Origin: Pseudonocardiales bacterium
GTDB taxonomy: Bacteria; Actinomycetota; Actinomycetes; Mycobacteriales; Pseudonocardiaceae
NCBI GenBank assembly: GCA_025465385.1
Contig: JAODNG010000292.1
Coordinates: forward strand, 1-11,730
DNA length: 11,730 nt
Direction of reading: 5' to 3'
Shown here piece after piece: positions 6,643-11,730 of this stretch; position 1 is the stretch's first letter; the number at the start of each line of letters is the position of its first letter. A model generated the notes under the pieces. That model searched no databases. It saw nothing but the letters and a program-made list of their open reading frames with translations, and was not told where the DNA came from. The translations under genes were made by a program, and so were the position numbers.

Positions 6643-6648
6643 ATAGTA
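6643..6648 (-). promoter_or_regulatory. Candidate -10 element for ctaA, leaderless start
   Basis: TACTAT on the minus strand ends exactly 6 nt before GTG 6636, so transcription would begin at or beside the start codon. This arrangement is common for leaderless actinobacterial genes. No canonical -35 box is seen. Confidence 0.4.
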
Positions 6649-6652
6649 GGCA

Positions 6653-6674
6653 GCCGGTGCGTTTACCCACCGGC
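6653..6674 (-). terminator. Small hairpin between the ABC permease and ctaA
   Basis: The arms GCCGGTG and CACCGGC (7 bp, perfect, 8-nt loop) lie in the 62-base gap between the two genes. There is no T-run after it, so it is at best a weak or rho-assisted terminator. It lies just upstream of the ctaA -10 candidate, consistent with ctaA having its own promoter. Confidence 0.3.
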
Positions 6675-6698
6675 GGGCACGTCAGCCACCGGGTCGGC

Positions 6699-7472
6699 TC
6701 AGGAAAGCCGGAGGGTGCGAGAAGCCAGCAGGCCAGCGCATGCCGCCCAGGACAGCAGAATGCCCACCGCGCCCCACGGTGTGGCCCCCTGCACCAGCGC
6801 CATGTGCAGGCCCTCGGCCAGCGCGCCCGAGGGCAGCACGGCGGCGATCGCGGACAGCGGTCCCGGCAAGGCGTGGACAGACAGCGCGATGCCTCCCGCG
6901 ACGACGAGTAGCAGCCAGACCATGTTCGCCACCGCGAGCACCACCTCGGCCCGAAGCGCACCTCCGAGCAGCACCCCGAGGGCGCCGAAGGCCGCCGTCC
7001 CCGCCAGGATCAGCAGTACCGCGGGTACCAGACCTGCCGGATGCGGGTGCCAACCCAGTCCAGCGGCCACCACACTGAGCAGCACCAGTTGCACCACCAC
7101 CACCCCGAGCACCGCCAGCATCCGGCCGGCGACCAACGACCAGCGTGGCAGCGCAGTGGCAGCTAACCGTTTGAGTACCCCGTAGCGGCGGTCGAAGCCG
7201 AGCGCGATGGCCTGCCCGGTGAACGCGGTGGACATCACGGCCAGCGCCAGAACGCGCGGGGTGATGTTGTCCACTCGCGGGCTAGGCACCGGGACCACGT
7301 TGAGCAGGGTGAACCCAATCAGTATGCCTAGCGGGATGAGCAGCGTCAGCAGCACTTGCTCCCCGTTGCGCAGGGTCAGCACAAACTCCGTGCGAGCCTG
7401 AGTGATCAGCATCCGCGACAGCCGCCCCCGGCCTGGTGCGGGCGCGAAAGTACCGGGGGAGAAGCTGGTCAC
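6699..7472 (-). CDS. ABC-2 type transporter permease
   Basis: Membrane half of an ABC exporter; ends at 6699 after 257 aa. About six hydrophobic segments are visible (roughly 39-60, 74-92, 113-138, 147-170, 177-198, 231-250). After the second segment comes FDRRYGVLKRLAATALPR (about 93-110), the amphipathic coupling stretch of ABC-2 permeases that contacts the ATPase. I chose GTG 7472 because it overlaps the ATPase stop as GTGA and has GGGAG at a suitable distance; upstream in-frame codons lie inside the ATPase gene. The partner is clearly the preceding ATPase. From memory it corresponds in position to Rv1457c of M. tuberculosis, annotated there as an antibiotic-type exporter without a proven substrate. 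Its place between mptB and ctaA could point to export of a lipoglycan part or a heme-related molecule; neither is shown. Confidence 0.9.
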   Translation of the reverse strand: MTSFSPGTFAPAPGRGRLSRMLITQARTEFVLTLRNGEQVLLTLLIPLGILIGFTLLNVVPVPSPRVDNITPRVLALAVMSTAFTGQAIALGFDRRYGVLKRLAATALPRWSLVAGRMLAVLGVVVVQLVLLSVVAAGLGWHPHPAGLVPAVLLILAGTAAFGALGVLLGGALRAEVVLAVANMVWLLLVVAGGIALSVHALPGPLSAIAAVLPSGALAEGLHMALVQGATPWGAVGILLSWAACAGLLASRTLRLS

Positions 7473-8410
7473 GGTCGCAGCTCCCGTCCGGTGAGCTCGA
7501 GGAACACGTCTTCGAGGCTGCGTCGGGACACTCTTAGATCTTCGGCGAACACGCCCTGCCGGGCGCACCACGCTGTCACTGTGGCCACCACCTGGGGGTC
7601 GATCAAGCCCTCGACGAGGTACCCACCGGGACGCGGCTCACTGGCCCGGCAGCCTGCGGGCAATGCGGTGCACAGCGCGCCCAGGTCCAAGCCGGCTCGG
7701 GCGCCGAACCGGAGCTGCCGCTGCGTGCCATCGGAGGTGAGCTCAGCGGGGCTGCCCTGGGCCACCACCCGGCCATGATCGATGATCACGACCTGGTCGG
7801 CCAGCGCCTCGGCCTCCTCCATCAGGTGAGTGGTGAACAACACGCTGACGCCGTCTGCGCGCAACCTGCTGATGATGTCCCAGACCAGGCGACGGGCCTG
7901 CGGATCCATGCCGGCGGTGGGTTCGTCGAGAAACACCACCTCCGGTCGTCCGACCAGCGCGCAGGCGAGTGCGAGCCGTTGCTGCTGACCGCCGGACAGT
8001 CGCTTGTAGGGCACCCGTGCGACGCCGGTGAGCCCGAGCACGTCAAGCAGCCAACCGACGGCCAGCGGACGTGCCGCGCAGACCGCCACCAGACTGAGCA
8101 TCTCGGCCGCCCGCACCCCTGGATAGGCCCCGCCGCCCTGTGGCATGACCCCGACCCGCGGACGCAGCGCGGCACTGTCGGCGATGGGATCCAGACCCAG
8201 GACACGGACCACCCCGGCATCCGGGCGTAGGAACCCTTCACACACCTCGACGGTGGTGGTCTTGCCGGCGCCGTTGGGCCCCAGTAGGGCCAGTACCGTA
8301 GCTGGCGGCACCCGTAGATCCAGACCGTCCACTGCCCGGACCGTGCCGAAACTCCGGATCAGGCCACGGACCTCGACAGCAGCCAATGGCGCGGGCAGGG
8401 TCACGTTCAT
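7469..8410 (-). CDS. ABC transporter ATP-binding protein (drug/lipid exporter DrrA-like)
   Basis: Cytoplasmic ATPase of 313 aa that energises the adjacent ABC-2 permease. Walker A GPNGAGKT is at 44-51, Q-loop Gln 91, the signature LSGGQQQR at 138-145, Walker B VVFLDEP at 158-164 and the H-loop His 195 (FTTHLMEEAE). All are intact, so it should be active. The extra C-terminal domain (about 228-313, ending SLEDVFLELTGREL) is typical of the DrrA/CcmA-like subfamily. Start ATG 8410 places the first strand correctly (AAVEVRGLIRSFG); upstream in-frame sequence continues into the mptB end without ABC character. The ribosome-binding site is weak (TAGG). The gene starts 23 bases after the mptB stop, downstream of a strong inverted repeat, and overlaps the permease by 4 nt. 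Probable counterpart of Rv1458c by order. Confidence 0.92.
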   Translation of the reverse strand: MNVTLPAPLAAVEVRGLIRSFGTVRAVDGLDLRVPPATVLALLGPNGAGKTTTVEVCEGFLRPDAGVVRVLGLDPIADSAALRPRVGVMPQGGGAYPGVRAAEMLSLVAVCAARPLAVGWLLDVLGLTGVARVPYKRLSGGQQQRLALACALVGRPEVVFLDEPTAGMDPQARRLVWDIISRLRADGVSVLFTTHLMEEAEALADQVVIIDHGRVVAQGSPAELTSDGTQRQLRFGARAGLDLGALCTALPAGCRASEPRPGGYLVEGLIDPQVVATVTAWCARQGVFAEDLRVSRRSLEDVFLELTGRELRP

Positions 8411-8433
8411 AGAGCCTAGGTCGCGATCCGGTA

Positions 8434-10095
8434 TCAAAGCGCACGGGCCCTGTGGGCCGGCGCACCGGCCCACAGGGCCGCGGACAGTGAAGGAGTGCGC
8501 CCGCGAACCAGCAGCAGTGGCACTATCAGGCTGACCGCCGCTGCAGCGATCGCGGAGGGCACCACCCAAGCCCGGAACAGGAAGTCCGACCCGGTGGGCG
8601 CCACCACCAGGGCGAGCACCGCTGAGGCGGTGGTGGCGGAAAGGCGAAAGGCCGGATGCGTGGCCGACGCCGCCAACGGGATCACGGCCCACAACAGGTA
8701 CCAAGGGTGCACCACCGGCCCCAGCAGTACTACGGCGCCCAGCGCCGCTCCCAGCGCAGCCAGTGGCTCGACCCGTCCCCGCCAGCACCGCCACAGCAAT
8801 AACAGGCAGACACCGCCGGCCGTGGCCAGCCCGATGGCGCGGGTTAGCGCGAGCACTGAGGTGGTGTGGTCACCGAGCCCCAGCACGCTGCTGATCAACC
8901 CGGCCAGCAGGCCGAGTTCGGTCACCACAGACATCCAGCTGCGCACCACGTTGGGCGTTCCCAGCGCACCGATCCAGCCGAAACCCAACCCGGTGCCCAG
9001 CCCGATCGCCACCGTGGTGACCAGCGCGATCCCACCGATCGCCGCGGCCGTCCAGCCTAGATCGCGCAGCCGCCCACCGCGGTGCCGGGCGCGCCAGACC
9101 ACGACGAAACCGAGTGCCAGCACGGCGGGGACCTTCACCTGTGCGGCGGCGGCGATGAGTGCTGTGCCGCCGATCAGGGCGGGTTCCATCGCCGGCCCGC
9201 GAAGCGCCAGCTCGAGACCGAGCAACATCAGGCCCATCATCAGCGCCTCGTTGTGTACCCCGCTGACCAGGTGGAACAACACCAATGGATTGGCGACGCC
9301 GAGCCACAGCGCAAACACCGGCGAGGCGCCCACCCGACGAGCCAGCCGCGGTAGCGCCCAGACGGTCATTACCAGGCCGGCGACCGCGAGGCTGCGGTGC
9401 AGCAGCGTGCCGAGCACCACGTCGTTTCCGGCGATCCAGTCGATCGGCCTACCAAGGGTAAGGAACAACGGGCCGTAGGGCGCCGGCGTGTGACGCCAGA
9501 TCGTGGGGATTCCCCGCACTAGCGGATGGTCCACGCCCAAGGCGTCGGCAGGACCAAGCACATAGGGATCCAGCCCGCGGTTGACCATCGCGCTCTGCGC
9601 CAGGTAGCTGTAGACGTCCCGGCTGAACATCGGCGGGGCGACCAGCAGCGGTGCCACCCAGAGCAGCATCGTGCGGTCCAGCTGAGCGCGGGTGATCAGC
9701 CGGGTCCGCCCGGGAGCCACCAGTGCGCCGAGCCACAACCAGGCCAGCACCACCATGGCGATGCCGGTGTAGGCGACCGCCAGCGATGCGGTCGGCATCC
9801 GGGTGAACAAGCCCAGCACCGGACGGCCGACGACCGGGTTGTCCAGGACCGGGGCGGTCCCCGCACCGAGTGAACCTAAGCCCATCAGTAATGAGCCGGC
9901 AGTGCCGAACCTGCGCACTGTGTCGAGCTGCCGGGTCTCGACCGGATCCAGGCCGGTGCCGTCGGGTCGAGCCCCCGATCGGCCGCTGACCGGCGCTTCC
10001 GGGTCGGGCCGGGGTGCCCGAAAGCGAGCCCCGACCCCGCGCACCTTCCCGGCCACCACGCCGCGAAGGGTAGCGGTGCACGCGCCGGCACCCAC
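8434..10095 (-). CDS. mptB: Polyprenol-phosphomannose alpha-1,6-mannosyltransferase MptB
   Basis: Multipass GT-C glycosyltransferase that in Corynebacteriales extends the early alpha-1,6-mannan backbone of lipomannan/lipoarabinomannan, using polyprenol-phosphate-mannose on the outer face of the membrane. The 553-aa protein has about a dozen hydrophobic segments. Strong family landmarks are QLDRTMLLWVAPLL (138-151), APPMFSRDVYSYLAQ (153-167; Asp 160 is the likely catalytic acidic residue of the first outer loop), TPAPYGPLF (203-211), and NPLVLFHLVSGVHNEALMMG (269-288). VVHPWYLLWAVIPLA lies near the C-terminus. The order next to sufR matches MptB (Rv1459c, from memory). GTG 10095 is the first possible start; the first about 55 residues are Arg/Gly/Pro-rich and unconserved, no clear ribosome-binding site is visible, and internal GTGs at 10059, 10056 or 10044 are alternatives. 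Divergent from sufR with only 45 bases between. Confidence 0.88.
   Translation of the reverse strand: MGAGACTATLRGVVAGKVRGVGARFRAPRPDPEAPVSGRSGARPDGTGLDPVETRQLDTVRRFGTAGSLLMGLGSLGAGTAPVLDNPVVGRPVLGLFTRMPTASLAVAYTGIAMVVLAWLWLGALVAPGRTRLITRAQLDRTMLLWVAPLLVAPPMFSRDVYSYLAQSAMVNRGLDPYVLGPADALGVDHPLVRGIPTIWRHTPAPYGPLFLTLGRPIDWIAGNDVVLGTLLHRSLAVAGLVMTVWALPRLARRVGASPVFALWLGVANPLVLFHLVSGVHNEALMMGLMLLGLELALRGPAMEPALIGGTALIAAAAQVKVPAVLALGFVVVWRARHRGGRLRDLGWTAAAIGGIALVTTVAIGLGTGLGFGWIGALGTPNVVRSWMSVVTELGLLAGLISSVLGLGDHTTSVLALTRAIGLATAGGVCLLLLWRCWRGRVEPLAALGAALGAVVLLGPVVHPWYLLWAVIPLAASATHPAFRLSATTASAVLALVVAPTGSDFLFRAWVVPSAIAAAAVSLIVPLLLVRGRTPSLSAALWAGAPAHRARAL
8446..8479 (-). terminator. Perfect 15-bp hairpin at the 3' end of mptB
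   Basis: The arms GGCCCTGTGGGCCGG and CCGGCCCACAGGGCC match without a mismatch around a 4-nt loop. The repeat lies within the last codons of mptB and ends 9 bases before its stop codon. On the minus strand it is followed only by a short TTT, so it is not a classical U-tract terminator, but many high-GC actinobacterial terminators lack one. It may end or attenuate transcription between mptB and the ABC genes, or protect the mptB 3' end. Confidence 0.5.
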
Positions 10096-10113
10096 GACCC
10101 GAGCAGACAGACC

Positions 10114-10142
10114 TTTGCACCGGCCAGGGAAATACGTAACAT
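10114..10142 (+). promoter_or_regulatory. Candidate sufR promoter
   Basis: TTTGCA (10114-10119), a 17-bp spacer and TAACAT (10137-10142) resemble a sigma-70-type promoter. Transcription would begin near 10149-10150, at an in-frame GTG, so the message could be leaderless. The box lies in the 45-base gap shared with mptB and would be blocked by a protein bound at 10137-10150. Confidence 0.4.
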
Positions 10143-10150
10143 GGACGTTG
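10137..10150. promoter_or_regulatory. Candidate SufR operator (TAAC-N6-GTTG)
   Basis: The sequence differs by one base from CAAC-N6-GTTG, the inverted repeat recalled as the SufR site in cyanobacteria. It covers the predicted sufR -10 box and start site, where autorepression would be expected, and could also affect mptB on the other strand. An 8-base match can arise by chance. Confidence 0.4.
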
Positions 10151-10926
10151 TGAAAACCGTCGGGACCGATCGTCGCACTCGCGAGTCGGTGGCGCGGATG
10201 TTACTGGAGCACGGTCCAGTGACAGCTGCGCAGATTGCGGAGGCGCTGGGGTTGGGCCCTGCTGCGGTGCGTCGCCACTTGGATGCCCTGCTCACCGACG
10301 GGCAGGCCAGTTACCGCGCGGCACCACGCCGAGGTCCCCGCGGCCGTGGTCGCCCGGCCAAGCTGTTCCTACTCACCGCCGCGGGCCGGGCGAGATTTGA
10401 GCACACCTACGACGATTTGGCGGTGGCGGCACTGCACTTCCTGTCCGAGCGCGACGGCGAGCAGGCAGTCCGCTCGTTCGCCGAGCGTCGGGTGATCGAC
10501 CTGGTCGATCGGCACCGGGCCAACGTGGTTGCTGCGGCTGACCCGGTGGCCCGTGCGCAGGCCCTTGCCGTCGCCTTGACCAGCGCCGGTTACGCCGCGT
10601 CAGTTGAGTACGTCGGTGCCGGCGCGCAGCTGTGCCAGCACCACTGCCCGGTCTCGCACGTCGCCGCGGAGTTTCCACAACTGTGTGAGGCCGAAACCGC
10701 GGCCTTCGCCGACCTGCTCGGTGTCCACGTCCAGCGGCTGGCCACAATCGCCCGCGGCGACGCCGTATGCACGACGCATGTTCCCGAAGCTAGGGCACCG
10801 CACGGCGCCCAGACAACCGTTCCCACCACTGTGCCTCAACCCGTTGTGTCGCAATCTGTTGTGTCCCAACCTGTGTCCCACCACCAACCTGGCACCACGA
10901 AACCGGATGGAGGCGTCTCGGCATGA
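10141..10926 (+). CDS. sufR: SufR, Fe-S cluster-sensing transcriptional repressor of the suf operon
   Basis: Cytoplasmic ArsR/DeoR-like winged-helix regulator that represses Fe-S assembly genes when its own cluster is intact. The 261-aa product has the helix-turn-helix at about 14-53 (VTAAQIAEALGLGPAAVRRHLDAL) and a basic wing RRGPRGRGRPAKLFLLT (63-79). The C-terminal sensor has Cys 165, 169, 182 and 210 (C-X3-C-X12-C-X27-C). This spacing equals that recalled for M. tuberculosis SufR (Cys 175, 179, 192, with Cys 220), so cluster binding is well supported. Residues 222-261 are a low-complexity Val/Gln/Pro/Ser tail from a tandem repeat. ATG 10141 has AGGGA 10 nt upstream; GTG 10150, four codons in, would suit a leaderless message and would remove only MDV. 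It overlaps sufB by 4 nt (ATGA), so the two are cotranscribed and coupled. Confidence 0.92.
   Translation: MDVVKTVGTDRRTRESVARMLLEHGPVTAAQIAEALGLGPAAVRRHLDALLTDGQASYRAAPRRGPRGRGRPAKLFLLTAAGRARFEHTYDDLAVAALHFLSERDGEQAVRSFAERRVIDLVDRHRANVVAAADPVARAQALAVALTSAGYAASVEYVGAGAQLCQHHCPVSHVAAEFPQLCEAETAAFADLLGVHVQRLATIARGDAVCTTHVPEARAPHGAQTTVPTTVPQPVVSQSVVSQPVSHHQPGTTKPDGGVSA
10843..10880 (+). repeat. 15-bp tandem repeat in the sufR 3' end with CAAC/GTTG half-sites
   Basis: Units GTTGTGTCGCAATCT (10843-10857) and GTTGTGTCCCAACCT (10858-10872) are followed by a partial unit GTGTCCCA (10873-10880). They encode the VVSQS/VVSQP/VSHHQP tail of SufR. The stretch also holds CAAC-CC-GTTG (10837-10846) and GTTG-N5-CAAC (10858-10870). 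It may be simple slippage in an unconstrained tail, or extra binding DNA before sufB. Confidence 0.6.
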
Positions 10927-11730
10927 CGACTGCTCCTGAGCAGGAAGTGCGAGCGCAGAACGCCCTGGCTGCACCGCTCACCCAGGAAGAAACGCTGTCT
11001 AGCCTGGGTCGCTATGAGTACGGCTGGGCCGACTCCGACCTTGCTGGCTCCAGCGCGCAGCGCGGCCTGTCCGAAGCTGTGGTACGCGATATCTCGGCAA
11101 AGAAGAATGAGCCGGAATGGATGCTCGAGACCCGGTTGAAGGCATTGCGCCTGTTCCACCGCAAACCCATGCCCCGCTGGGGTGCGGACCTGTCCGGCAT
11201 TGACTTCGACAACATCAAGTACTTCGTCCGTTCGACGGAGAAGCAGGCCGCCTCCTGGGACGACCTACCCGAGGACATCAAGGCCACTTACGACCGGCTG
11301 GGCATCCCGGAAGCGGAGAAGGCCCGGCTGGTAGGTGGTGTGGCCGCGCAGTACGAGTCAGAGGTCGTTTATCACAAGATCCGCGAGGATCTTGAAGAGC
11401 TTGGTGTCCTGTTTCTGGACACCGACACCGCATTGCGCGAGCAGCCGGAGCTTTTTCGGCAGTACTTCGCCAGCGTCATCCCGGCTGGTGACAACAAGTT
11501 CGCCGCGTTGAACACCTCGGTGTGGTCCGGTGGGTCGTTCATCTACGTGCCGCCCGGCGTGCACGTTGACATCCCGCTGCAGGCCTACTTCCGGATCAAC
11601 ACCGAGAACATGGGCCAGTTCGAGCGGACGTTGATCATCGTCGACGAGGGCGCATACGTGCACTACGTCGAGGGGTGCACGGCGCCGATCTACAAGTCCG
11701 ACTCGCTGCACTCGGCGGTCGTCGAGATCA
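10923..11730 (+). CDS. sufB: SufB, Fe-S cluster scaffold subunit, 3' end outside window
   Basis: Subunit of the cytosolic SufBC2D scaffold that assembles Fe-S clusters from persulfide sulfur delivered by SufS/SufU. The frame is open to the window edge, giving the first 269 of about 480 residues. Family landmarks are GLSEAVVRDISAKKNEPEWM (48-67), RLKALRLFHRKPMP (71-84), WGADLSGIDFDNIKYF (86-101), SVWSGGSFIYVPPGVHVDIP (199-218), INTENMGQFERTLIIVDEGA (225-244) and YVEGCTAP with Cys 252, the Cys important in E. coli SufB (C254 there). The start ATG overlaps the sufR stop as ATGA. sufD, sufC, sufS and sufU are expected further right. No intein is present up to the edge, unlike mycobacterial SufB. 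Expected regulation is by the SufR encoded immediately upstream. Confidence 0.95.
   Translation, partial: MTTAPEQEVRAQNALAAPLTQEETLSSLGRYEYGWADSDLAGSSAQRGLSEAVVRDISAKKNEPEWMLETRLKALRLFHRKPMPRWGADLSGIDFDNIKYFVRSTEKQAASWDDLPEDIKATYDRLGIPEAEKARLVGGVAAQYESEVVYHKIREDLEELGVLFLDTDTALREQPELFRQYFASVIPAGDNKFAALNTSVWSGGSFIYVPPGVHVDIPLQAYFRINTENMGQFERTLIIVDEGAYVHYVEGCTAPIYKSDSLHSAVVEI

Noticed and set aside
8411..8794. N-terminal extension of the ABC ATPase to 8794
   Set aside because: The extension lies in the wrong frame within mptB and carries no ABC motif; ATG 8410 precedes the first conserved strand.
8495..9478. Plus-strand open frame opposite mptB (327 codons)
   Set aside because: Ser/Thr/Arg/Pro-rich, with no motif, entirely within mptB; expected from GC-skewed third positions.
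1..11730. A CRISPR array, transposon, tRNA/rRNA or a defence/biosynthetic system
   Set aside because: I found no regularly spaced repeats, transposase-like frame, cloverleaf or system-defining gene. The right half is a conserved chromosomal neighbourhood, so a wholly new system is not supported here.

Overview
The window is high-GC DNA with GTG starts, 4-nt gene overlaps and strongly G/C-biased third codon positions. It comes from an actinomycete. A mycobacterial-type MptB mannosyltransferase next to sufR-sufB, an ABC-2 exporter and a heme A synthase points to the mycolic-acid/Pseudonocardiales side of the Actinomycetota; the genus cannot be named from sequence alone. Nearly every base is coding, and no gene-free stretch reaches 300 bases. 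I see no rRNA, tRNA, CRISPR array, insertion sequence or phage gene.

Left part (1-5235): a large SARP/AfsR-type regulator (BTAD plus AAA ATPase) runs leftward off the window. Divergent from it is an aldose 1-epimerase, tail-to-tail with an SDR that closely resembles Bacillus-type glucose 1-dehydrogenase. The SDR is divergent from a short-form 6-phosphogluconate dehydrogenase, whose stop codon lies 2 nt before the start of a HAD phosphatase. Together these look like an oxidative glucose module: anomer interconversion, oxidation of beta-glucose to gluconolactone, and later NAD(P)-linked oxidation of 6-phosphogluconate. No lactonase or gluconate kinase is present in the window.

Middle part (5236-8433): an unrecognised 124-aa protein converges on heme A synthase (ctaA/cox15). 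Upstream of ctaA on the same strand lie a translationally coupled ABC-2 permease and its ATPase.

Right part (8434-11730): mptB is on the minus strand and ends in a perfect 15-bp inverted repeat just before the ABC ATPase. It is divergent from sufR (Fe-S sensing repressor), which overlaps sufB by 4 nt; sufB runs off the right edge. The order ctaA, permease, ATPase, mptB, sufR, sufB is, from memory, the same as Rv1456c-Rv1461 of Mycobacterium tuberculosis, so this half is a conserved actinobacterial neighbourhood. The left half looks like accessory carbon metabolism.

Points of most interest: the possible metabolite-repair role of the HAD phosphatase coupled to 6-phosphogluconate dehydrogenase; a SufR-like operator (TAAC-N6-GTTG) lying on the predicted sufR -10 element; a CAAC/GTTG-rich tandem repeat encoding the tail of SufR just before sufB; the hairpin at the 3' end of mptB; and an intact SufB EGC site where mycobacterial SufB carries an intein.
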